From Microvelia longipes (Eukaryota; Arthropoda; Insecta; Hemiptera; Veliidae): 64,000 nt of DNA. Positions 55,194 through 64,000 of the stretch are shown in pieces. The DNA lies in the NCBI GenBank assembly GCA_018340805.1, contig JACMZG010001914.1, positions 12,192,667 through 12,256,666 of the forward strand, read 5' to 3'. Below the pieces are notes generated by a model. That model had not been told where the DNA came from. It made no database searches and saw only the letters and a list, made by a program, of their open reading frames with translations. A program made the translations under genes and the position numbers. Numbering within the stretch: position 1 is the stretch's first letter; each line of letters opens with the position of its first letter.

Positions 55194-56438
55194 ATGGAAA
55201 ATTTTAAATATAATATCGGTCGCTTAGAAGGAAGGAGTGACTGGGCAACCTGGAAATATAAGGTACAACTTTTACTTAGGAACATAACAGGAGGCCTTGA
55301 TGTTGTTCAAGGTACTCTGGTAAAGCCAGCAGCTCTAGATGTAAGTTTGGACACTACAGCTACTCGTGCTGATGTTGCTGAGTATGAAAAGAAACTCGAA
55401 AAATTTTTGAAGGCAGACAGTGAGGCGCTGCTAGCTTTGACTACCAATATGACTAATGAAAATGTTCAAAAAATTATGCGTTTTCAAACTGCTAGAGAAG
55501 TTTGGCTTGAGCTTCATAGGTTATATGATGGACCTACTGAAGACAAAACCTACGATCTATGTTTGCAATTTTTCACGTACAAAATGAGTTCAAATGATGA
55601 TATTGCTTCGCATTTATCAAAAATTAAAAATTTATGGACTAATTTATGTATTGAAATTGAAAAAGAAGGTAATAAAGGAAATAGTTTACCAGACATTTTG
55701 CTTATTTGTAAGATCTTGGGTACATTGCCTGATGAATATTTTTCATTTAAGTCGAGCTGGCTTCTGATGCCGAAAAGTGAGCGAACAATTGATAATCTAA
55801 CTAGCCAACTATGTTCCCACGAAAGAGCGCTTGCTAAGAAAAACAGTGATAATGTAGAAGAGTCTGAAGTTTTAGCTACGAGATTCAAACCTAAAGGAAA
55901 GGAAATTGTGGAAAAAGCTGAAGATGAAAAGCAGTGTACTTGCAGAAAAAATAAAAACAAAAAATGGTTTAAAAGAAAAAATTATAAAAATAATTCTAAT
56001 AAACCAGGTACAAGTACTAATAATGTATTGTCATTAACTATGTCTAATGAAGTTTCTTTGGTGGAGCGAGACGAAGTTAATTTCTATATCGATAATGGAG
56101 CGACTCATTCTACGTGTAATAACCGAAATTTGTTTGAATCATTAACCAAATTTACTGATGAACATTTAGTTACTACGGCTAGTGGGCAGACTTTAAAAGC
56201 TGTCGGAAAAGGAAATATTTGTGTACAGTCAAGGGTTAATAATGTTTGGAAAAATCTGACGTTAGGAGATGTTTGGTATGTTCCTCAACTTCAAAAGAAC
56301 TTGTTCTCAGTTTTGTCTGCACAAGACAAACATCCTAAATCAAGTCAGTTTATCTCAAATGCAAAGACGTGTAAATTCAAAATTAAGAAAGAAGTAGTTT
56401 TGTGGTTATCGGGAACGAAATGGAGGTTTATAAGATAG
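55194..56438 (+). pseudogene. Copia Gag and protease start
   Basis: The ATG at 55194 follows an AT-rich leader. Residues 1-220 are Gag of the UBN2 type: LEGRSDWATWKYKVQLLLRN, AREVWLELHRLYDG, DKTYDLCLQFFTYKMSSNDD and SHLSKIKNLW. At about residues 245-270 a zinc knuckle would be expected, but only CTCRKNKNKKWFKRKNYK is seen: two Cys, no His, no second Cys pair. The protease follows with YIDNGATHSTCNN, where the usual DSGA active site reads DNGA. The ADGVWYVPQL-like region reads LGDVWYVPQLQKNLFSV. The frame is lost near 56400, where the product changes to a frame continuing at 56402. Confidence 0.92.
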
Positions 56439-56917
56439 ATTTCAAAATACCTGCACTCGAAAAGAAAAATAAAGCTGAACATCTTAATTCTGTTGTTTCT
56501 GATCAGAATCTGTTACAACTTTACCATGAGCGTTTGGGTCACCAAAATAAAAAACATGTCAAGGAGGTCATTGAGAGAGAACTTAACATAAAAGTAAAAC
56601 TAGACTCTGATGTTTGTGAAGGATGTCTCTATGGAAAAGCTCATCGCAAGAAGTTCGGTACTAGGGAAAGAGCTAAAGCACCTGGCGAATTAATACATAG
56701 CGATGTATGTGGTCCTTTCACAACTTCAAACACGGGATATCGATACTTTGTATTGTTTAAAGACGATTTTAGCAGATACAGATACGTTTACTTGATGAAA
56801 CAAAAATCTGAAGTGTCTGAAAAACTAAAAATAATGTTGAAATCTGCTAAAAATCTTGGTGTCAAAGTCCGAGAGCTGCTCAGTGATGGAGCGGAGAATT
56901 CGATAATAAAGAAGTAA
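56402..56917 (+). pseudogene. Copia integrase, zinc-binding and first catalytic part
   Basis: In a new frame after an indel near 56400. It contains the GAG-pre-integrase/zinc domain LYHERLGHQNKKHVKEV with CEGCLYGKAHRKKF (HHCC), then the core with IHSDVCGPF (first catalytic Asp), YRYFVLFKDDFSRYRYVYLM and LLSDGAENS (second Asp). The usual SDGGGEF is broken by a one-base change of frame near 56890, so the protein stops at 56917. Confidence 0.92.
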
Positions 56918-58407
56918 GGAATATATTAGAACAAAATGGCATAAAACAAAGTCTTACTACACCCTATACTCCTGAACTCAACGGGTGCAGTGAAAGAGAC
57001 AATAGGACTTTGGTTGAGTGTGCTCGCTCTATGATGCACGCACACAATGAACTTCCACGTCATTTATGGGCTGAACTTGTAAATACAGCTGCTTACATAC
57101 TTAATAGAAGTGGACCTTCTAGTGTTAAAAATAAAACTCCTCATGAACTATGGTTTAAAAAGAGACCAAGTATTAAACATTTTCGTATAATTGGATGCGA
57201 ATGTTATGCTCATATTCCTAAATGTAAACGAAAGAAAATGGACAAAAAGTCTATAAAAGGAATATTAATTGGGTATGAATATGGAGGTTATAGAATTTGG
57301 AACAAAGAAAATAACCAATTAATTCGATCGCGAGATGTTACTTTTAAAGAAGAAACTTTAGATTCCAAATTTTCACACCAACCTGTCTTTTTTGAAAACA
57401 AAAATGATCAGGAAAATAAATATTTTCACAAAACTTTTGGCGAAGAAGATACAGAAGGATCAAAACTAAGTTCAACCAAAGATGCAGAAAATAATGTAGA
57501 TGAAAAACAGTCAACTTCAAATCAAGATAACTCAACATCAGATAGAGTTCTTAGGGATCGTTCAAAATTAAAGAAACCCGAAAGATTTGAAGATTATGTA
57601 GCATTTGTAGCAGCTAGTGTAGCAACAAAAATAAAAACACCAGAAACCTACAGTGAAGCGCTTAAAAGCAATGAAGCAAGTGATTGGCGTCAAGCTATGG
57701 ATGAAGAAATAAAATCGTTGTATGAAAATAACACATGGGTACTTGACGATCTTCCTGAAAACAAAAAGGCAATCCCTTGCAGGTGGGTTTATCGTGTTAA
57801 GGCTAATCCTGATGGATCGGTTGAAAGGTTTAAAGCTAGGCTGGTTGTGAAAGGGTTTTCACAAAGGAAAGGCGAAGACTTTGACCAGACCTTTAGTCCT
57901 GTTGCTAAAATGACTACTATTAGAACTTTATTAAACGTCGCAGCAAAAGAAAAATTGACTCTGTCCCAATTCGACGTAAAAACCGCATTTCTTTATGGAC
58001 ATCTAGACGATCACGAAATATATATGAAGCAACCTGAAGGATATTCTGATGGTACCGAGAGAGTGTGTCGTTTATTTCGAAGTCTGTACGGTCTAAAGCA
58101 GGCACCAAGATGTTGGTATAAAAGATTTGTTGACTTCATAATTCAAGCTGGTTTTAAAGAGTCTGTTGCAGATCCCTGTCTCTTTATTCGGCAGAGGGGA
58201 GAAGATAAAGTTATAATTGCTCTCTACGTCGATGATGGGCTCGTAGCTGCTAGCGATAAAGATAAATTAAAAATATTTTTAAATGAGTTGCGTAAAGAGT
58301 TTCAAATTACGACCAAAATGTTAACTATTATCTTGGACTTGAAATTCATCAAAATTCTGACAGTAGTATCAAAATTAATCAGCAAGCCTACACATCTAAA
58401 ATATTAG
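56896..58407 (+). pseudogene. Copia integrase end and reverse transcriptase
   Basis: Resumes in another frame after 56890 with NKEVRNILEQNGIKQSLTTP and LNGCSERDNRTLVECARSMM (the catalytic Glu region), then HELWFKKRPSIKHFRIIGCE. A charged linker runs to about 57620. The reverse transcriptase follows: WRQAMDEEIKSLYENNTWVL, CRWVYRVKANPDGSVERFKA, RLVVKGFSQRKGEDFDQTFS, LSQFDVKTAFLYGHLDDHEI (catalytic Asp), SLYGLKQAPRCWYKRFVDFI and ALYVDDGLVAA (YVDD). A frameshift near 58325 ends the frame at 58407. An ATG for the longest open part is at 57010. Confidence 0.93.
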
Positions 58408-59219
58408 AGCGTTTTGGTATGAGTGAATGTAAACCTGCTCCTACTCCTATACTTAAACAGCCACCTGAAAATCCTTTAATCGAAAATTCTGAATCAGGGA
58501 AAGCTGATATGAAAATGATCGATGAAGACATTTTTCCATACAGGCAGGCAGTTGGAGCGCTGATGTATCTGATGGTAGGCACTCGACCTGACATCGCCTA
58601 TGCTGTAGGCGTTGTTAGTAGAACTCTAGAAAAACCAAGTTTAGATGACGTCACAAAAGTAAAAAGAATCTTTCGATACCTTAAAGGTACTTTAAATTAC
58701 GGTATTGAGTATAAATCAGGCACTAGTGAAAGTATCTTAGAAGGTTACAGTGACGCTGATCTTGGAGGTGATTCTTCTTCTGGAAGATCAACAACTGGGG
58801 TTGTTTGTAAATACGCTGGCGCTGTAATTTCCTGGCTAAGTCAGAGGCAAACGTCTGTAGCTATATCAACGACCGAAGCTGAAGTAGTAGCTGCTAGCGA
58901 AGCTTGCAGAGAGATCATTTGGCTCAAGAGACTTTTGCATGAAATTACCAACCTAAGCAGCGCTCCAGTTCTCTTTGTTGATAATGAAGCCGCTATAAAA
59001 TTGGCAAACAATCCTGAGCTTCATCGTCGAACAAAACATATCCACATTCGGCACTTCTTCGTACGGGAATGTGTGCAACATGGATATTTGAATATTAATA
59101 GAATCTCAACAGAAGACCAATTGGCTGATGTATTAACCAAGCCTCTACATAAACCACGTATGGTTTCTCTTCTAGCTCAACTTGGACAAAACAGTCTATT
59201 GAAAGAGGGAAAGTGTTGA
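58330..59219 (+). pseudogene. Copia reverse transcriptase end and RNase H
   Basis: After the frameshift near 58325 the protein continues (LGLEIHQNSDSSIKINQQAY, then ILERFGMSECKPAPTPILKQ). It includes YRQAVGALMYLMVGTRPDIA, and RNase H with GYSDADLGGDSSSGRSTTG, ISTTEAEVVAASEACREIIW, VDNEAAIKLANNPELHRRTK and DVLTKPLHKPRM. It ends with TGA at 59217-59219, which overlaps the first bases of the 3' LTR. RNase H catalytic residues look intact. Confidence 0.93.
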
Positions 59220-59371
59220 GTTTGTTATTTTTATATATTTACTTTCAATAATCTGTCGTGTCAAGTTGTGTCAAATAGGTTCCATAATTTAATATCTTAA
59301 TCTTGTATTCTGTACAATATAGTTTGTTATGTTCAAGTTGTATAAACTCTGCTAAGTGTAATTTTTCAACT
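59214..59371 (+). repeat. Copia 3' LTR
   Basis: 158 bases, TGTTGAGTTTG..TTTTTCAACT, after the purine tract GAAAGAGGGAAAG (59201-59213). The pol stop codon lies within the first six bases. Confidence 0.93.
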
Positions 59372-59429
59372 CCAACGAGATTATGTCGAGTAAATGATTT
59401 GAAGAAATGTATTCCCCTGTACGAATAAA

Positions 59430-59965
59430 CCAAGGATCTTGAATAAAGGGGATGACGCACTAAGTCGATTTGCCATACAAACAAGTGACCCCATCGAAAA
59501 CCAGAAAATAGAGAGAATTCAACACGAAACACACGTCAAAAACCAACTGCACATGCTTGGTACAAACTGCGCATGCTTACAATTCTTAAAACAGCGCAGG
59601 TCTTAAAATTTAGAGGCAAACTTACGTCACAATGGTTTCCATTGTTTATTGCTTGAGAAGGTTATAACAAAACACGCTTAAATTATCACTCACTGAAGAG
59701 GCAAAGTATATTCCAAAATTTAAAATTATATTGGCACAAATGACTTAACAAGCACCACAAATCACGAGATCACGAGAAGCACAGAAGAAAGTTGAGAAGC
59801 AAACTCGACAACCTTGCTACATAACCTGCGTTTGGCGCTTTTTTCATTATAATCAAGGGGAAGGGGTAAGTTTGCTTCTAATTCTCTATCTCATATAACT
59901 TCCATGGGGTCAGAAAAGTTCCTTAACGCGTCATCCCCTTTATTAAAGATCCTTGGAATAAACAA
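59430..59965. mobile_element. MITE-like element, family C, full copy
   Basis: Terminal inverted repeats of about 29 bases: CCAAGGATCTTGAATAAAGG..GGATGACGC at the left and GCGTCATCCCCTTTATTAAA..GATCCTTGG at the right. The sequence AATAAA flanks both sides, a possible 6-bp duplication. It contains TGCACATGCTTGGTACAAAC and CTTAAAACAGCGCAGGTCTT, shared in reverse with 35866-36126. No protein. Confidence 0.75.
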
Positions 59966-60254
59966 TAGGGGAAGTCAACATTTATGACAGTTGTCACTTT
60001 CTATAGATACCAGACATCCCTCCCGAAAGCATTACCCGATTGATTTGTTAACTACGTTTACACATTTTCAGGCTTTTACGATTATCAGGAGGGCCATGGG
60101 AAACAGAGGAAAAAATATTCGGAAACTACCCTCTTAAGGCTGTGTCTTTACTAAGAAGGTACAGGTGAACCTTTCTCCGAATTTCTTAAATTGATGTCAC
60201 AGAAATTTAAAATTTGTAAGCATTCTAAGAATTATGCTAAGAAATAACAATTAC
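59966..60254. other. Nothing recognised
   Basis: No exon or repeat structure seen. Confidence 0.4.
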
Positions 60255-60666
60255 TACGTACACTACGATGTTTTGATCCCGCCAAAACATGGCGTCTTTT
60301 ACAGTGAAGGTTCACTTTTGGTTATAAAAAAATTTAAAACAAAAAATATATTTAATTAAATTGTGATTTCTTTGCATAATAATAAAGTTACACTAAAAAA
60401 AATAATATTCCAAAAGTTATTTGATCAAAAACGGTAATATAGAAGTAAAATAAAGTGAAATCAAGAGTTCGACGAGAAGGTTATCCGTCAAATACGATCG
60501 TCTCTAAAGGTACATACAGCGTATCGGGGGATCCATTTAGACTCCATCTCCCTAGTTCTAGCGTATGCGATCGGATCCCCTCCGCATGGTTCATACAGCT
60601 AATATTACCGTATTGAGAGATCGTATTCTATACGATCCGCGGATCTAGAAGTGTGTGTGAACGTAC
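60255..60666. mobile_element. MITE family E, copy 2 (reversed, left end deleted)
   Basis: Complement of 37074-37562: GATCCCGCCAAAACATGGCG, AAGGTTCACTTTTGGTTA, TTCGACGAGAAGGTTATCCG, GGTACATACAGCGTATCGGG and TCGTATTCTATACGATCCGC, ending GTGTGTGTGAACGTAC. About 75 bases next to the left terminus are missing. Confidence 0.88.
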
Positions 60667-62282
60667 TAAATGCTACACAACAAACAAACAAGAGACAAAA
60701 ATTTTGCTTCAGTATGTTGATCGTCTACTAGACGCATTTTGCAGACTTTAATATGGCGTCCACCGAAGTTGGAGAGTTTCTGATAAAAATTGTAGCTAAA
60801 GTTGGAGAAATGAAATATAAGTTTTAAATTATAAAAATAGAGCAATGCAACGTCACAAAATAAACATCAAGAAGAATAAAAGATAAAATAAAGAATTTCA
60901 TTATCCAAGGTCCATTCAAAAACTAAATACTCAATATAAGCGAAAATATTTGTTTTTCACATTATATCAAAGTTCACCCCTAAGCCTCTTAAAGGTATAA
61001 TACCTAGAGAAGAAAGCATTAAGAAAAATATTAGGCATAAATAAGGCAATAACACTTAAGAGACCGAAGAACTTAAGAGCCAGAGCTGAATACTCTCCTT
61101 ATTTACTAAATTTATTTACTTTTTCTTCTTTATATTTTTTTAAATGTGCGAAATAAAAAAAATTAAAGCACATTTTAAGCATTTTTTTTTATTTTTGGTA
61201 AATGAAAAAAAATTGATTATTATTAAGTCAACTCTAAGGTTGTCTGGGAGTATGTAGAATTAATTAGTGCCTGGTATTAATAATACCTGGTATCTGACAA
61301 AGGCTACAACAACAAGGCCACAATGTTGATAGCTATACTGTCACCTCTATAAGCTATATCTCTACTCTCCTACAGGTGAAATATTAGGTAGATCGTCTAG
61401 TCTAATTTAAAACAGTTATCACCAGACGAATCGAAACCTTCATGGAAAAAAGTGAAGCCTTTGCATTTCATTTATGGAAACTTGAAATCATTCGAAGACA
61501 CATAGCTTGATAAACAGGTCATTTAAAATCCAGCTTACTCGACAGTACAACCTGTCCGGACATAAGGAAATATTACGTCAGTATCAAACACAAAAGTAAA
61601 ACAGTAGAAACTACATTGCTCCGAGGGACGAAGAAAGTATAATAAAAACTACTCAACCATTTCATATTGATTGAAAAAGACATTTAACTTTATTGAACAT
61701 GAAACTTGAAAGTTAACTAGCGACACGTGAGGTGAACCATCAGGAATTAAAACAAAACAAGCGTATAGCAGGATTATATACAGGTAGCAGACATACAACC
61801 AGTCATAGTGATATCTACAATAATTTCTCGATTTTATACACTAAATAATAATTTCTCAATTCGCAAATCAAACTTGGCTAGAGGGCAGCCTGTTTGTTGA
61901 TAACATTGCTAACAGGAGGGTGATGCTTCTAAAAGGCTCTAATGGAAAGAAATTGATTTTATTAGATGTTTAACGATTTAATTATTTATTTATCAATCTT
62001 TGTTTTATAAAACATATTACTTGATTAAAAAAACTTGAATATCATAATTAATAATGCAATGCAAATAAGAACGTAAAAAACTTGTTTCCCCATAAAAAAA
62101 ATTGTGATCCCTTTCTTTAAGGTCATTTTAAGTGTCACCAAAGGAAAGTAGTACCAACCTTATAGTTTTACTTTGAATTGCGAATAGGTACTATGGGTAG
62201 GTTCGCAAGTACTGACCAATCAGACCGGTCTAACCCAAGGGCCGTTTCAGCATGCTGCTCCCGGTTAGTAGGCGGAGTTAAT
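60667..62282. other. AT-rich sequence, nothing recognised
   Basis: No open frame, splice-supported exon or tandem repeat was found in 1.6 kb. 62215-62280 has a GC-richer patch (GACCAATCAGACCGG, CTCCCGGTTAGTAGGCGGAG). Confidence 0.4.
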
Positions 62283-62290
62283 CGGTGGGC

Positions 62291-62612
62291 GCATAGAGAT
62301 ATATTACTAGAGGGGCCCTATTGGTTGAATTTTGAAACATCGAAAAAGTAACCTGACCACATTCGATTATCATTTTTATCAAATAAACAGAACAAAAAAT
62401 AGTAAATTATATAGTAGAATGTTTAAAATACAAGTCACAACACAAACAATCTGCGGGAAGCCGAAAACAGTTGATTAATTATAACCTCAACTCCCTCTTG
62501 GAAGAGGTTTCAATGAGGTTACACAGAGCCCCTGAGAGCCCCAATAAAAATGTTTCAGGCCTCTCAATGTATTAAGATAGGCTATGCTCCCTCTAGTATA
62601 TATCTCTATGGG
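62291..62612. mobile_element. hAT-type MITE, family D, copy 2 (empty)
   Basis: CATAGAGATATATTACTAGA..TAGTATATATCTCTATG, flanked by a perfect 8-bp duplication GGTGGGCG (62283-62290 and 62613-62620). It serves as the uninterrupted reference for the copy at 36897-37722. Confidence 0.92.
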
Positions 62613-62620
62613 TGGGCGTA

Positions 62621-63420
62621 TCTCAAAAATCAAAGCGGCATTACCTCAAATTTAGCAATAATGAGGTAAAATAAAGCCTGGATTTGTAGACTTATTGATT
62701 AAGTAAGATTAATAAACATCAACTCAAGACTTAAATAACATTTTAAAGCAATGACGAGTATGCCAAAGCGTAAACAAAGGCAAGAATGTTTTGTTAAAAA
62801 GTTATACCGGAACCCTTAAGGTTACCTATCACTGATCTCAAGAAGAGATCAAAAAGAGCCAACTTAACTCTAGTTACTTCGGTGGTAGGGGTAAAATGAC
62901 CCCCATGAAACACACAGTGTCCATGAATTGGACACTGACCAATTCAGATCTTACCGACCATATTCGCGAACACTCCCAAAGTTCATTGATGTCCATTGCA
63001 TGCCATGCGAATTGTCATTGAAATGCGTGCTTACGTGCGTAACAATCTATTTATTGCTTACGTTTCTGGTTTATGATTTATAACTTGAACATAAATTGTT
63101 AAATAAATAAATAAATGTTTACTCGAGTGGTAAAATTTCAACTTTTCACTATTTCTTAAAAATGATCGATAACTCAGTAAAATAGGTTAAAACAGTACAT
63201 ATAAAAAGTTTTATCCTCCGGTCATCAAAACTAGACCCCACGTCTAATTTATTGTTCCAAGTTTTACATCTCTAGTATGAACGCAGCTGTAGTTACACTT
63301 GACACAGTAAAGAACAAATCTATATACACAGGCAGAATGATGAAGACCACTTAAAACGTCATTAAAGTGCCTCAAACGTATGATTACGATGAATTCCCGA
63401 TTTCGAGTATTTAGGGCGAA
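62621..63420. other. Nothing recognised
   Basis: No gene. GGTAGGGGTAAAATGACCCC (62883-62902) is a small inverted repeat. Confidence 0.4.
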
Positions 63421-63422
63421 CC

Positions 63423-63716
63423 ATAGGGATATATTACTAGAGGGGACCTATTAGTTGAATTTTGAAACATCAAAAAAGTAACCTGAACTGAACACCTTCG
63501 ATTATTATTGTAATTAAATTAACAGAATAAAAATACAGAAACTTTATAATGCAAAACAACAAAACAAAACAGAAATATTGAGTAAAAACAGAAGACAAGT
63601 GTTTTATTATAACCTTAATTCACTCTTAGAGAAGGTTTCAAAGAGGTTACACAGAGCCCCTGAGAGCTCTAAAAAAGATGTATCTATTGGCTATGCCCTC
63701 TCTGGTATATCTCTAT
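63423..63716. mobile_element. hAT-type MITE, family D, copy 3
   Basis: CATAGGGATATATTACTAGA..CTGGTATATCTCTATG with the internal words TTGAATTTTGAAACATC, AAAAAGTAACCTGAAC and TTACACAGAGCCCCTGAGAG. It is more diverged than copy 2, and no matching 8-bp flanks were found. Confidence 0.85.
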
Positions 63717-64000
63717 GAGGTTAAAACAATACTTTTCCAATACATCTACATTATTAGGTGAGGAAAATTCAAATGTTCAACGTTAGAACACGTACCCAAT
63801 TACACAGTTAGAGAACTATTAGACACATACACACAATATCAGAACTATCTCATAAGTGTAATTCTTTAATAAAAATTAGCTAAAATATTAAGTATATACA
63901 ACATTACGTGAAATCCTATTACACAAAAAAACAACTCCAGTGTATCGGTTGATCATATTACTTAGTTTTTTGCATTGTGTGATATATTGCCTCAATATAA
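63717..64000. repeat. End of window with a CTTTTCC palindrome relative
   Basis: 63726-63770 reads AACAATACTTTTCCAATACA..TTAGGTGAGGAAAATT, a degenerate copy of the recurring palindromic end. The rest is AT-rich with no gene. Confidence 0.45.

Larger units (their letters stand above)
54909..59376 (+). mobile_element. Ty1/copia retrotransposon, near complete
   Basis: Two short LTRs (54914-55066 and 59214-59371) enclose gag-pol, with a 5-bp target duplication CCAAC (54909-54913 and 59372-59376). A primer-binding site GGTTATGGGCCCAGTAC follows the left LTR, and a purine tract GAAAGAGGGAAAG precedes the right one. The domain order protease, integrase, reverse transcriptase, RNase H is that of Ty1/copia. 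The LTRs differ only by a few small indels, so insertion was recent, yet three frameshifts interrupt the coding region. Confidence 0.96.

Noticed and set aside
55550..55960. 136-codon minus-strand frame
   Set aside because: Antisense shadow of Copia Gag.

Overview
This is a eukaryotic window, most likely from an insect or other arthropod. It is very AT-rich (long TA runs, poly-A/T), has consensus GT-AG introns, and carries a short-LTR Copia element, a GIY-YIG Penelope-like element, hAT-type miniature elements with 8-bp target duplications and a CR1/jockey-like LINE stump. There are no operons, tRNA or rRNA genes, and no CRISPR array. The species cannot be named from the sequence.

One host gene can be supported. 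It is a SLC30 (ZnT2/3/8-like) zinc transporter on the minus strand, cut into short exons spread over about 38 kb. I recovered the start exon (47263-47306), the N-terminal exon (33334-33488), the exon with the HCH motif and first membrane segment (12444-12560), an exon of the cytosolic C-terminal domain (11153-11287) and the last exon with the stop codon (8912-9054). All known junctions use GT-AG sites and compatible phases. The exons for membrane segments 2-6 fall where the assembly has a 734-base N gap (11639-12372). A possible extra or alternative first exon lies at 27161-27215.

Almost everything else is repeats in or around this gene. From left to right: a hAT-type MITE (1986-2515); a cluster of GC-rich hairpins (2867-3106); a hAT element with a 600-bp internal palindrome (3594-5360); minisatellites; a LINE stump (9381-10483); a 44-bp minisatellite split by a 13-kb Penelope-like composite (13730-26689) made of three copies (one reversed, two in tandem), with an 11-bp target duplication; a 100-bp tandem array (29503-30095); more MITEs, foldbacks and microsatellites (31-53 kb); a Copia element (54909-59376) inserted into a decayed second copy of the hairpin-cluster repeat; and further MITEs to the end.

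The most interesting material is: (1) the Penelope-like array, whose terminal repeats carry a hammerhead-ribozyme-like fold with a paired change at core positions 3 and 8; (2) foldback structures elsewhere that contain the same CTGATGA-hairpin-GAAA layout and look like remains of other Penelope families; (3) the cluster of stable GCGAAGC hairpins; and (4) a palindromic end (CTTTTCCTCATTTATACC and its complement) that recurs across the window.
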